NCBI GenBank assembly: GCA_024635815.1
Contig: JAGXIG010000066.1
Coordinates: forward strand, 1 to 35,496
Direction of reading: 5' to 3'
Length of the DNA stretch: 35,496 nt
Source: Salegentibacter sp.
Lineage (GTDB): Bacteria; Bacteroidota; Bacteroidia; Flavobacteriales; Flavobacteriaceae
Position numbers and translations under genes: made by a program. A model generated the notes under the pieces. That model was given only the letters and a program-made list of their open reading frames with translations, was not told the origin of the DNA and did not search any database. Below, piece after piece: positions 1 to 7,652 of this stretch (position 1 is its first letter; every line of letters starts with the position of its first letter).

Positions 1-53
1 AATTGGATAAAATAATATATTGAAAGCCTTATTTCAGGGCAACTTGTAAACAC

Positions 54-87
54 AAAAAAAGCCATCAGCTAAAAACTGATGGCTTTT
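54..87 (-). terminator. Rho-independent terminator of ndk
   Basis: A perfect 8-bp stem, GCCATCAG (61-68) with CTGATGGC (76-83) around a 7-base loop. Read on the minus strand it is followed by seven T (complement of 54-60). It lies 20 bases past the ndk stop codon and fits a terminator for that gene. The four T on the plus-strand side could give weaker termination in the other direction. Confidence 0.85.
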
Positions 88-107
88 AATATAAAATAAA
101 ATTTTGC

Positions 108-527
108 TTAGAACATCTCTCTTCCAGAGAAATGAAAAGCAGCTTCTATCTGTGCATTTTCGTCACTATCACTTCCGTGTACAGCGTTTTCACCTACAGA
201 TTTTGCGTATTTCTTTCTAATGGTTCCTTCAGCAGCATCTTCAGGATTTGTTGCTCCAATTAAAGCTCTAAAATCTTCTACAGCATTGTCTTTCTCCAAA
301 ACAGCCGACACGATTGGCCCGCGAGTCATAAACCCTACCAACTCTCCAAAAAATGGACGTTCTTTGTGTACTGCATAAAATTCTTCAGCATCAGCGGTAG
401 TCATTTGAGTCATTTTCAAAGCTACAATTCTAAATCCTGAAGCGGTAATCTGGTCTAATATCCCACCTACATTCCCGGCTTCTACAGCATCGGGCTTTAT
501 CATGGTGAATGTTCTTTTTCCTGCCAT
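108..527 (-). CDS. ndk: Nucleoside diphosphate kinase
   Basis: Transfers the gamma-phosphate of ATP to other (deoxy)nucleoside diphosphates through a phosphohistidine intermediate; cytosolic. The 139-residue length is normal for the family. The N-terminal TFTMIKPDA motif is present (residues 6-14), and the catalytic histidine is His117 in NAVHGSDS (114-121), followed by the conserved [13 protein letters not shown] segment. The ATG at 525-527 is the natural start because TFTMIKPD normally lies within the first ten residues. The gene appears monocistronic, with its own promoter (550-579) and terminator (54-87). Nothing is unusual about it. Confidence 0.97.
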   Translation of the reverse strand: MAGKRTFTMIKPDAVEAGNVGGILDQITASGFRIVALKMTQMTTADAEEFYAVHKERPFFGELVGFMTRGPIVSAVLEKDNAVEDFRALIGATNPEDAAEGTIRKKYAKSVGENAVHGSDSDENAQIEAAFHFSGREMF

Positions 528-549
528 TGTTTGGTTTTTTAAATTTCGG

Positions 550-579
550 CAAAAATAATTAAATAAGCTGCAAATACAA
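550..579 (-). promoter_or_regulatory. Bacteroidetes-type promoter of ndk
   Basis: On the minus strand, TTG (complement of 577-579), a 19-base spacer and TATTTTTG (complement of 550-557) match the Bacteroidetes housekeeping consensus TTG-N(about 19)-TAnnTTTG exactly. Transcription would begin near 546, leaving a leader of about 20 bases before the ndk ATG. This is the best promoter match in the window. Confidence 0.7.
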
Positions 580-642
580 GCTCCTTTAAGTTTTATATGA
601 ATTTAGCTTTCAGGCAGCTGCAATATTAAAGTCTGCAACTCA

Positions 643-1683
643 CTAATCTTTATACTCTATTGTATATTCCTGCTGAAGCTTATTGCCTACCCCGCGCATT
701 TCCATCTTTACTTTTCCTGAATCAAAATCGAATTTCAGCAAACCAAAACTCAAATCGCTTACCACCTCACCTACCCTATATTGATTGGGTTCTCCGGTAT
801 AATCTGAGTAAGAGTGCGTCATCCCGCTGGACGTGAAATCAACTAATGGATAATTCAAACCTTCCATTTTCTTTTCTGAAAATTCTGAAATATGGCGATC
901 GCCACTAAGGATAATCACATTTTTAGCTTCGGAAGTTTGTAAAAGCTTTTCCAGTTTTTCTACTTCTGAAGGAAAATTTCCCCAGGTTTCCCATCCGTGT
1001 TCTGCTGAAAGTATTTGGATCGAACTTAAGATCAAATTATAATCGGCCTTGCTGTTTTTTAATTCATTTTCAAACCAATTCCATTGCTGAGCTCCTAAAA
1101 CTGTACCCGAAGTATCTGGTTCGTACCTTTTGTTGGCATCTTTACTTTTTTGTAGATCTGATCTAAAATATCGCGTATCTAAGACAATTACTTTTATAAT
1201 TTTTCCACCTTCTTCAAAATCTGCTGAATGGTAAATACCTTCCCTTTCACGGCGTGGGTCATCTTCTGGAACATCAAAGAAATCGAGAAACAACTGCTGA
1301 CTTTCGTCTTTGTATTCCCAATCCTGCCCCGCATCATTTTTACCATAATCGTGATCGTCCCAGGTTCCTAAAACTGGCGTGGTCTGCAATAACTTTTTAT
1401 AATCGGGATGGTTCTTTTGTATTTGGTAGTCGGCTTCAAGTTTAGCCATATCATCGGTGTCGGCATAAATATTATCGCCGCCCCATAGAAAAAGATCGGG
1501 TTTTTCTCCAATAATCGCATCCCATAATTGCTGGGCTTCATCCTGCCGGTTACAACTGCCGAAGGCGACTACATAATCATAAGTTTCAGAAGAATTTTTG
1601 GTTTCATTTTGAGGAGCGTTTCGATTACTTCCGCAGGAAATAAATAGAAAAAAGCTTAAAAAGAGCGATAAAATTACCTTCAT
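643..1683 (-). CDS. PhoD-like metallophosphoesterase lipoprotein
   Basis: Probable alkaline phosphatase D-type phosphodiesterase or phosphatase anchored in the cell envelope. I use the ATG at 1681-1683 (346 residues) rather than a TTG 24 bases upstream, because it puts a clean lipoprotein signal at the N-terminus: M-K, a hydrophobic run, and lipobox FISC with Cys17. Metallophosphatase motifs are GSCNRQ (42-47), GGDNIYAD (68-75), GTWDDHD (106-112) and, near the C-terminus, LSGDRHISE. These match the PhoD fold, where the Asp, Asn and His residues bind metals. The residues after Cys17 (GSNRN) are not acidic, so the usual surface-export signal is not obvious. The substrate cannot be told from sequence. 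It lies about 115 bases upstream of ndk but does not clearly share its transcript. Confidence 0.88.
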   Translation of the reverse strand: MKVILSLFLSFFLFISCGSNRNAPQNETKNSSETYDYVVAFGSCNRQDEAQQLWDAIIGEKPDLFLWGGDNIYADTDDMAKLEADYQIQKNHPDYKKLLQTTPVLGTWDDHDYGKNDAGQDWEYKDESQQLFLDFFDVPEDDPRREREGIYHSADFEEGGKIIKVIVLDTRYFRSDLQKSKDANKRYEPDTSGTVLGAQQWNWFENELKNSKADYNLILSSIQILSAEHGWETWGNFPSEVEKLEKLLQTSEAKNVIILSGDRHISEFSEKKMEGLNYPLVDFTSSGMTHSYSDYTGEPNQYRVGEVVSDLSFGLLKFDFDSGKVKMEMRGVGNKLQQEYTIEYKD

Positions 1684-1754
1684 TTTTTGTTGATTTGTTG
1701 AATACAAAAATACAGATTGGTTTATTAACCGGGTATTATTAAATTGTATCTTTA

Positions 1755-1878
1755 CTCACTACCGCTAAGCGGGCTTAAAATTGTCTAAGCTTTGTAAAAA
1801 AATGTTAGGACTATTAAAAAAATAAAGCCTTAGCTTAACCTAAGGTGAAGTGAGATATGGAACGTTCAGCCCTAACGC
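1755..1878 (+). ncRNA. Candidate structured RNA or long leader upstream of nrnA
   Basis: This gene-free stretch can fold as follows: closing helix CTCACT (1755-1760) with AGTGAG (1849-1854); inside it, CCGC/GCGG around TAA (1762-1772), GCTTA/TAAGC (1774-1778 and 1785-1789), and a perfect 6-bp hairpin CCTTAG/CTAAGG (1828-1833 and 1840-1845). After it comes CGTT/AACG (1863-1866 and 1874-1877). A near -7 box, TATCTTTA, sits at 1747-1754, but its predicted transcript start would fall inside the closing helix, which weakens the assignment. I do not recognise a known riboswitch or RNA family. It may be a leader of the gene at 1944 or a separate small RNA, and the pairing may be chance. Confidence 0.3.
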
Positions 1879-1943
1879 AGTAATGTTTCATTTTTTCAAC
1901 TTAATACCTTGAGAATTTATTCCAGGGTGTTTTACATTAAAAT

Positions 1944-2957
1944 ATGATAGAACAAGCAATTTTAGAGATCACCGCCGAACTTTCCCAGGCTAAAAATATA
2001 GTAATTGTACCGCACAAAGGCCCCGATGGTGATGCCATGGGTTCTACTTTAGGTTTAATGCATTTTTTAAAGGATAAAGGTCACAAAGTAAATGTGATTG
2101 CACCAAATGATTATCCTAGATTTCTAAAATGGTTGCCGGGAAATGACGAGGTCATTATTTATGAAAAAGATAAAACAATTGCCGATAGCATTATAAATGA
2201 AGCCGATCTTGTCTTTGCGCTAGATTTTAATCATTTAGACCGTTCGGGTGATATGCAGGAGGTTTTAACAGCTTCTGAAGCTGTTTTTATTATGATAGAC
2301 CACCACCGGGAACCATCAGACTTTGCGAATTATACTTATAGCGATGCCGAAATGAGTTCAACCTGCGAAATGGTATATCATTTTATAGATAAACTTCGCG
2401 CCGTACCAAAAATTACCCCTGAAATCGCAACCTGTCTTTATGTAGGGATTATGACCGATACCGGATCTTTTAGGTTTAGCGCCACCAGCGCCGAAACCCA
2501 CCGCGTGATTGCCGATCTTATTGATAAAGGTGCTGTTAATCACGAGATTCACAATAATATTTTTGATACGTTTAATGAAAACCGGTTGCAACTTTTGGGA
2601 ACCGCTTTACAAAATTTAAGGGTGAAGCCAGAATTTAAAACAGCTTACATCAGTTTAACCCAGGAAGAACTGGATAAACACAATTTTCAAAAAGGAGATA
2701 CCGAAGGTTTTGTAAATTACGGCCTGTCTATAGAAGGTGTGGTTTTTGCTGTTATTTTTATTGAAAATAAACAGGAAGACATTATTAAAATCTCATTCCG
2801 GTCTAAAGGTGATTTTAATGTAAACGAATTTGCCAGGGCCCATTTTGGAGGTGGAGGCCATAACAATGCAGCCGGAGGAAAAAGCGATCTTTCTATGGAA
2901 AATACCATAGTAAAATTCAACAGTATTCTTCCGGAATATAAGGAGTTACAAAAATGA
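1944..2957 (+). CDS. nrnA: DHH-family phosphoesterase, NrnA-like (nanoRNase/pAp phosphatase)
   Basis: Predicted to degrade very short RNAs and dephosphorylate 3'-phosphoadenosine 5'-phosphate, as bifunctional NrnA does; cytosolic. The DHH domain carries HKGPDGDAMG (24-33), DFNHLDR (94-100) and the signature DHH at 119-121. The C-terminal DHHA1 domain has the glycine-rich GGGGHNNAAGG (302-312). The 337-residue length is typical. Its stop overlaps the start of gldI (ATGA at 2954-2957), so the two are translationally coupled. The overlap with a lipoprotein gene suggests shared expression, not shared function. NrnA and pAp phosphatase activities cannot be separated by sequence alone. Confidence 0.9.
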   Translation: MIEQAILEITAELSQAKNIVIVPHKGPDGDAMGSTLGLMHFLKDKGHKVNVIAPNDYPRFLKWLPGNDEVIIYEKDKTIADSIINEADLVFALDFNHLDRSGDMQEVLTASEAVFIMIDHHREPSDFANYTYSDAEMSSTCEMVYHFIDKLRAVPKITPEIATCLYVGIMTDTGSFRFSATSAETHRVIADLIDKGAVNHEIHNNIFDTFNENRLQLLGTALQNLRVKPEFKTAYISLTQEELDKHNFQKGDTEGFVNYGLSIEGVVFAVIFIENKQEDIIKISFRSKGDFNVNEFARAHFGGGGHNNAAGGKSDLSMENTIVKFNSILPEYKELQK

Positions 2958-3514
2958 AAAGATATTTAATCTTTATTGCAATTATTACATTTGGAGCCTG
3001 TAAATCTCCTGAGGCCCGTTATCCCGTAACCCAAAAATCGGGTTCCCACATTAGTGAATCTATCGTTAAAAATCAGGAGCTACTGGATAAAGAAATAAAC
3101 CTTATCGAGAGTGTGATGAGCGAAGATTCTACGAGCGAATACCAATCTTCGCAAGATGGATTTTGGTATACTTACAACAAAAAAAGCGAAGATACTTCTA
3201 ACGCAATCACTCCTGAATTTGGGGACATTGTAGAATTCGATTACAGCATTTCCACATTAGACGATCGGGTTATTTATGCTGAAGGTGAAAAAGCGACAAA
3301 AACTTATGCTATAGACCAGGAACAGCTTTTTAGCGGCCTAAGACAGGGTATAAAACTAATGAAGGAAGGCGAAACGGTAACCTTTTTATTCCCTTCTTAT
3401 AAAGCTTATGGATATTATGGCGATAAAAATAAAATAGGCACTAACTGGCCTATAAAAACCAAAGTCACGCTTAATAAGATTACAGAAAAGGAAGAAATAC
3501 AAAATCAACAATAA
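2954..3514 (+). CDS. gldI: Gliding-associated FKBP-type peptidyl-prolyl isomerase lipoprotein GldI
   Basis: An envelope lipoprotein with an FKBP domain. In Flavobacterium johnsoniae GldI is needed for gliding motility and presumably helps fold exported parts of that machinery. The signal peptide ends in lipobox FGAC with Cys16. A short spacer (about 17-85) leads to the FKBP domain (about 88-178), recognisable by GDIVEFDYSIS, LFSGLRQGIKLMKEGE and FLFPSYKAYGYYGD. The 186-residue length fits GldI. It overlaps nrnA by 4 bases and is followed by a weak terminator hairpin. No other gld gene is visible, so whether this strain glides cannot be judged from the window. Confidence 0.85.
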   Translation: MKRYLIFIAIITFGACKSPEARYPVTQKSGSHISESIVKNQELLDKEINLIESVMSEDSTSEYQSSQDGFWYTYNKKSEDTSNAITPEFGDIVEFDYSISTLDDRVIYAEGEKATKTYAIDQEQLFSGLRQGIKLMKEGETVTFLFPSYKAYGYYGDKNKIGTNWPIKTKVTLNKITEKEEIQNQQ

Positions 3515-3523
3515 GTCAAACCC

Positions 3524-3550
3524 AGGTCCATAAAGGGCCTTTTAATTTTT
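3524..3550 (+). terminator. Weak terminator or attenuator after gldI
   Basis: The stem AGGTCC (3524-3529) with GGGCCT (3535-3540), containing one T-G wobble, has an ATAAA loop and is followed by TTTTAATTTTT. It lies between gldI and the cyclophilin-FKBP gene (43-base gap) and could partly separate their transcription. Confidence 0.5.
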
Positions 3551-3557
3551 ATACTAA

Positions 3558-4679
3558 ATGAGAACCAGTAAATTTCTACTACTTTTTGCCATGGTATTTA
3601 CCATGATTTCGTGTAATGACGAATATCCCAATTTAGAAGACGGGATATATGCTGAATTTAAAACCAATTACGGAACATTTGTAGCCGAGCTCTATCACGA
3701 GCAAACCCCAATTACCGTAGCCAGTTTTGTTTCCCTTGCCGAAGGAACCAACAAAATGGCAGACAGTACCCACAAGGGAAAAAATTATTATGACGGACTT
3801 ACATTTCATAGAATTATAGACGGTTTTGTAATTCAGGGAGGCGATCCTACCGGTACTGGTAGCGGCGGCCCGGGATACAAATTTCCCGATGAAATTGTAG
3901 ACAGTTTAAGTCACGATTCTAAAGGAATTCTTTCTATGGCTAATGCCGGTCCCGGCACTAACGGAAGTCAGTTTTTTGTAACCCTTGCTCCAACCCAAAA
4001 TCTTGATGGCAGACATACTGTTTTCGGTAAGGTTGTAGAAGGACAGGAAGTTGTAGATTCTATTGGTACAGTGGAAACCGGTCCTCGGGATAAGCCCGTA
4101 AAAACGGTTACCATGGAAGAGGTAAACATCATCAGAAAAGGAAAAGCTGCCAAGGATTTTGAGGCACCAACAGTTTTTGAAGCTGAATTACAAGCAATAA
4201 AAGATAAGGAAGATGCTGAAGCTAAAAAACGCCAGGAAGCTAAAACTGCTATGGCCGAAGAGTTCGGAAGTCATGAAGATGAAGCTGAAAGTTTGGACAG
4301 CGGATTAAAAATTTATTACGAAGAGGAAGGCGACGGCGAAGAGCCAAAAACCGGCCAAATGGTAGAGGTTCTTTATGAAGGCTATTTTAGCGATGGCGAT
4401 ATATTCGACACAAATAAAGAAGAATTAGCTAAAGACATGGGCTTGTTTAATGAAGGTAGAAAAAGCCAGGGCGGTTATGGTCCAATGACTGTAGTTTACG
4501 GCCCGGATGCACCTATGATCCCAGGTTTTAAAGAAGGTATTCAACAACTTAAAGTTGGTGATAAGGCACTCCTATACATACCAAGTCATTTAGGTTATGG
4601 TGAAAGAGGCGCCGGCGGCGTAATTCCTCCAAATACTGATCTCGTTTTTAGAGTTGAGTTGGTAGGTATTCAGGAGTAA
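3558..4679 (+). CDS. Cyclophilin-FKBP fusion peptidyl-prolyl isomerase, lipoprotein
   Basis: Two unrelated prolyl isomerase families are joined in one chain of 373 residues. A lipoprotein signal ends in MISC with Cys19. The cyclophilin domain (about 30-195) has YYDGLTFHRIIDGFVIQGGDP, GILSMANAGPGTNGSQFFVTL and LDGRHTVFGKV, so its Arg-Phe-Gln active-site features are present. A charged, probably helical linker (about 200-245, rich in Glu, Ala and Lys) leads to an FKBP domain (about 250-373) with VEVLYEGYFSDGDIFDTN, PGFKEGIQQLKVGDKALLYIPSHLGYGERGAGGVIPPNTDLVFRVELV, a canonical FKBP ending. It is probably anchored in the envelope, helping periplasmic or outer-membrane proteins fold. Dual-family immunophilins are known in a few bacteria and protists. 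It directly follows GldI, a second PPIase lipoprotein. Confidence 0.93.
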   Translation: MRTSKFLLLFAMVFTMISCNDEYPNLEDGIYAEFKTNYGTFVAELYHEQTPITVASFVSLAEGTNKMADSTHKGKNYYDGLTFHRIIDGFVIQGGDPTGTGSGGPGYKFPDEIVDSLSHDSKGILSMANAGPGTNGSQFFVTLAPTQNLDGRHTVFGKVVEGQEVVDSIGTVETGPRDKPVKTVTMEEVNIIRKGKAAKDFEAPTVFEAELQAIKDKEDAEAKKRQEAKTAMAEEFGSHEDEAESLDSGLKIYYEEEGDGEEPKTGQMVEVLYEGYFSDGDIFDTNKEELAKDMGLFNEGRKSQGGYGPMTVVYGPDAPMIPGFKEGIQQLKVGDKALLYIPSHLGYGERGAGGVIPPNTDLVFRVELVGIQE

Positions 4680-4697
4680 TAAAACCCTGATTAAAAT

Positions 4698-4823
4698 AAA
4701 AAAGGCTGTTTGAATTGTTGTCCTTTTCGTCATCCTGGTTTCAGGATCTAGTTTGAAAAAAAACTTAGAAGCTGAAATAAATTCAGCTTGACGTTAGAAA
4801 ATGACTATTCAAACAGCCTTTTT
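4698..4823. terminator. Bidirectional terminator with an element lodged in its loop
   Basis: A perfect 17-bp inverted repeat lies between two convergent genes: left arm 4699-4715 (A-run, then GGCTGTTTGAAT) and right arm 4807-4823 (ATTCAAACAGCC, then five T). Each arm ends in the A or T tract expected of a terminator working in both directions. The arms are 91 bases apart, unusually far for a terminator loop; the spacer holds the palindromic element at 4728-4793. Confidence 0.7.
4728..4793. repeat. REP-like palindromic element inside the terminator loop
   Basis: The ends are CGTCA (4728-4732) and TGACG (4789-4793), which pair. Inside are two hairpins: ATCCTG/CAGGAT around GTTT (4732-4747) and AGCTGAA/TTCAGCT around ATAAA (4770-4788). 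This paired-arm layout and the GTCATCCTG...TTCAGGAT type of sequence resemble short interspersed palindromic repeats common between genes in Bacteroidetes. I see only this copy in the window, so its repeat status is inferred from form, not from multiple copies. Confidence 0.55.
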
Positions 4824-4831
4824 ACTTTTTA

Positions 4832-4860
4832 AATATCCCTAATTATTTCTTAGGGATATT
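4832..4860 (-). terminator. Hairpin spanning the pepD stop codon
   Basis: An 11-bp perfect stem, AATATCCCTAA (4832-4842) with TTAGGGATATT (4850-4860), has a 7-base loop holding the pepD stop. On the minus strand it is followed by only TTT and then A-rich sequence, so it is a poor intrinsic terminator by itself; it may protect the 3' end or aid the larger terminator downstream. Confidence 0.4.
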
Positions 4861-6303
4861 CTTTAAAACTTCAATTAAGAATTTCCAGTATTTCTGGGCT
4901 GAAGTAATGCTCGCGCGTTCATCGGGTGAATGTGCTCCCCTAATTGTTGGTCCAAAAGAAATCATATCCATCTCCGGATAATGATTTCCAATTATTCCAC
5001 ATTCAAGTCCTGCGTGACAGGCAGCAACATCTGCTTTTTCATTATGCAGATTTTGATACAATTCATCTACCACTTTTAATATAGCCGAATTAGGATTTGG
5101 AGCCCAACCTGGATATTCTCCAGATAATTTTACTTTAAACTTCGCCAGTTCAAAAGTTGCCTCCAAACTATTGGCTAAATCATCTTTAGAAGATTCTACC
5201 GATGATCTTGTAAGACAATTGATTTTCACTTTCCCATCTCCTACTTTTACACTAGCTATATTATTGGAAGCTTCAACCAAACCTTCAATATCAGGACTCA
5301 TTCTGTAAACACCGTTATGCGCCGAAGAAATAGCCTTAACCACTTCCTGCTGGTCTTCAACCTTCATAACCATATTAGGTACTTCGGTTTCAGAAATTTC
5401 AATATCCATATTGGGTTCAAGAGAAGCAAATTCAGCTTTGATCTCCCTAACTTGCTGAATAATTTCGGTTAAAAAAGTTTCGGTATTTGATTTATCTACC
5501 ACCACAATGGCTTCACTTTCCCGCGGAATGGCATTTCTTAATCCGACACCTTTAATACTGGAAACGCGCAAACCAAAATCACGATTAGAATCGAAAAGCA
5601 CCCGGGCCATGATTTTATTTGCATTGGCCAGACCTTTTATAATATCCATTCCGGAATGCCCGCCTTGCAAACCTTTCACTTTTATCTGGTAACCCACCGA
5701 ATTATCGGGTGTATGTTCTTCTTCATAATCCCTAACTGCAGTTATATCAACACCGCCGGCACATCCAATTCCTATTTCATCGTCTTCTTCGGTGTCCAGA
5801 TTTAAGAGAATATCTCCCTCAAGTAAATTAGAATCCAAACCTTTGGCGCCGGTCATTCCGGTTTCTTCGTCTATAGTAAATAAAGCTTCCAGAGCGGGAT
5901 GTTCAATATCTTTGCTTTCTAATATCGCCATCATACTTGCAACGCCCAGGCCGTTATCGGCTCCCAGGGTTGTTCCTTTAGCCTTTACCCAATCGCCATC
6001 AACATACATATTGATCCCGCTGGTTTCAAAATCAAAATCGGTATCGTTATTTTTTTGGTGCACCATATCTAAATGGGCCTGCAACACGATTGGTTTTCTA
6101 TCTTCCATCCCTGCAGTAGCCGGTTTTTTTATTATCACATTTCCGGTTTCGTCTACCAGGGTCTCGAGGTTAAGATCGTTCCCAAACTTTTTCATAAACT
6201 CAATTACCCGCTCTTCTTTTTTAGAAGGTCGTGGTACTTCATTTAGATCGGTAAATTTATTCCATAAGATTTTCGGCTCTAATTCCCTTATTTCTTCGTT
6301 CAT
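4843..6303 (-). CDS. pepD: Aminoacyl-histidine dipeptidase (M20C)
   Basis: A zinc dipeptidase that cleaves Xaa-His dipeptides such as carnosine and other unblocked dipeptides; cytosolic. The 486-residue length matches PepD. Metal and catalytic motifs are in order: HLDMVH (His77, Asp79), GADNG (Asp116 as bridging ligand), DEETG (Glu146 as base, Glu147 as ligand), then CHAGLECG and SPDERAS near the C-terminus carrying the remaining ligands. A lid/dimerisation domain lies between about 210 and 380, with GGHSGMDI at its start. There is no signal peptide. The ATG at 6301-6303 is preceded by a perfect -7 box on the minus strand (6326-6333). It is divergent from the DUF3810 gene. Confidence 0.95.
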   Translation of the reverse strand: MNEEIRELEPKILWNKFTDLNEVPRPSKKEERVIEFMKKFGNDLNLETLVDETGNVIIKKPATAGMEDRKPIVLQAHLDMVHQKNNDTDFDFETSGINMYVDGDWVKAKGTTLGADNGLGVASMMAILESKDIEHPALEALFTIDEETGMTGAKGLDSNLLEGDILLNLDTEEDDEIGIGCAGGVDITAVRDYEEEHTPDNSVGYQIKVKGLQGGHSGMDIIKGLANANKIMARVLFDSNRDFGLRVSSIKGVGLRNAIPRESEAIVVVDKSNTETFLTEIIQQVREIKAEFASLEPNMDIEISETEVPNMVMKVEDQQEVVKAISSAHNGVYRMSPDIEGLVEASNNIASVKVGDGKVKINCLTRSSVESSKDDLANSLEATFELAKFKVKLSGEYPGWAPNPNSAILKVVDELYQNLHNEKADVAACHAGLECGIIGNHYPEMDMISFGPTIRGAHSPDERASITSAQKYWKFLIEVLKNIPKK

Positions 6304-6325
6304 TGTTTTATATTTTGGTCTTTCA

Positions 6326-6333
6326 CAAAGATA
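6326..6333 (-). promoter_or_regulatory. -7 box of the pepD promoter
   Basis: TATCTTTG on the minus strand is a perfect match to TAnnTTTG, 22 bases before the pepD ATG. No TTG is found at the usual distance upstream, so this is a one-element match only. Confidence 0.45.
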
Positions 6334-6448
6334 TTTGTAATAAACAAAGAAGGAAAATTTATAGGCTTTTTAAAACTTATTTAACCAAATGGAGAAGAGT
6401 TATTTAAGATTTTAAGTCGTGTTTTGCTAATAATTGTATTTTTAAAAA

Positions 6449-7525
6449 GTGAAGAAAAAAGGACTTTATATTTTAGCATTTCTGCTACCGGTGCAGATCG
6501 TTTTTATCATTTTTCTGGCCGGATATCCCCAGCTGGTAGAAAATTGGTACAGCCGACTCCTGTATCCTGAAATTTCCAAATTAATGCGCTACGGGCACGG
6601 TTTTCTGCCATTTTCACTTGGAGACCTTTTATATACTTTCTTCGGAATTTTATTAATTCGTTGGTTAATAAGGCGTATTAAACAGAAATTTAGTAACCCC
6701 AGGTACTGGTTGATAGACAGCTTTGCCGTTTTATCTGTTCTATATGCCTGTTTTCATATCTTCTGGGGGTTTAATTATTATCGTTTACCACTTCACGAAG
6801 CTTTGGAGATTGAAAACGATTATACCACCGAAGAACTCTATCAACTATCTGAAATATTAATTACTGAATCTAACAAACTCCATAATCAGCTAACAGAAAA
6901 CGATTCGGTTAGCGTGGTAATCCCCTATTCTAAAAATGAAATATTTGAAAAAACTATCACCGGTTATGCCAATATTAGCAAGGATTATCCTGAACTAATT
7001 TATAAAGGTGAATCGCTAAAACGTTCTTTATATAGTATTCCACTTTCTTATATGGGATTCAATGGTTACCTCAACCCGCTTACCGGCGAAGCACAAGTAA
7101 ATACTCAAATTGTATCTTATAAAATTCCGACAACAGCCAGTCACGAAATTGGACATCAACTGGGGTTTGCTAAAGAAAACGAAGCTAATTTTATTGCCTG
7201 CCTTAGCACTATGAACCACCCAGATGCTTATTTCCGGTATTCAGGCTATACTTTTGCTTTACGCTATTGTCTTAATGAATTATACCGAAGAGAGCCTGAA
7301 AAGTTTGAAACCTTAAAAACCAGTCTTAATCCAGGAATTTTGGAAAACTATCGCGAAGTAGAAGACTTCTGGGTGGCTCACCAAAATCCTTTTGAACCCA
7401 TGTTTCAGGCATTTTATAATCGATTTTTAATAGTAAACAACCAGGCTGGTGGGATGAAAAGTTATAGTTATGTAGTTGCACTATTGGTTAACTATTTTTC
7501 CGAAGAAAAGAATAGACTAGAATAA
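6449..7525 (+). CDS. DUF3810 family membrane protein with zinc-peptidase motif
   Basis: A 358-residue protein of a family without assigned function, common in Bacteroidetes and Firmicutes. Three hydrophobic segments lie at about 7-27, 55-72 and 90-110, followed by a soluble C-terminal part. That part holds HEIGH at 232-236 and then GFAKENEAN (239-247), the layout of a gluzincin (HExxH plus downstream Glu), so it is likely a membrane-bound metallopeptidase; this is inference from the motif. The start is GTG at 6449, immediately followed by Lys codons and a membrane segment; no ATG fits. It lies divergent from pepD and 127 bases before the amidohydrolase pair. Confidence 0.8.
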   Translation: MKKKGLYILAFLLPVQIVFIIFLAGYPQLVENWYSRLLYPEISKLMRYGHGFLPFSLGDLLYTFFGILLIRWLIRRIKQKFSNPRYWLIDSFAVLSVLYACFHIFWGFNYYRLPLHEALEIENDYTTEELYQLSEILITESNKLHNQLTENDSVSVVIPYSKNEIFEKTITGYANISKDYPELIYKGESLKRSLYSIPLSYMGFNGYLNPLTGEAQVNTQIVSYKIPTTASHEIGHQLGFAKENEANFIACLSTMNHPDAYFRYSGYTFALRYCLNELYRREPEKFETLKTSLNPGILENYREVEDFWVAHQNPFEPMFQAFYNRFLIVNNQAGGMKSYSYVVALLVNYFSEEKNRLE

Positions 7526-7652
7526 TAATATCGAATACAGAAATAGTAAAAATAAAATCTCACTTAGTTTAGAATCCAATTTCCGCTTTCTTATAATTTT
7601 CTTAATTTACCGACCTTTAGAGCAAAACCACATTTAATTCAACGAAAACTTT

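Noticed and set aside
1755..1878. Known riboswitch (TPP, cobalamin, SAM) upstream of nrnA
   Set aside because: None of the conserved motifs I know for these classes are present; kept only as an unassigned structured candidate.
5792..6340. Open frame of 182 codons on the plus strand within pepD
   Set aside because: It is antisense to a well-supported conserved gene, starts and ends without regulatory signals, and its translation shows no recognisable domain.
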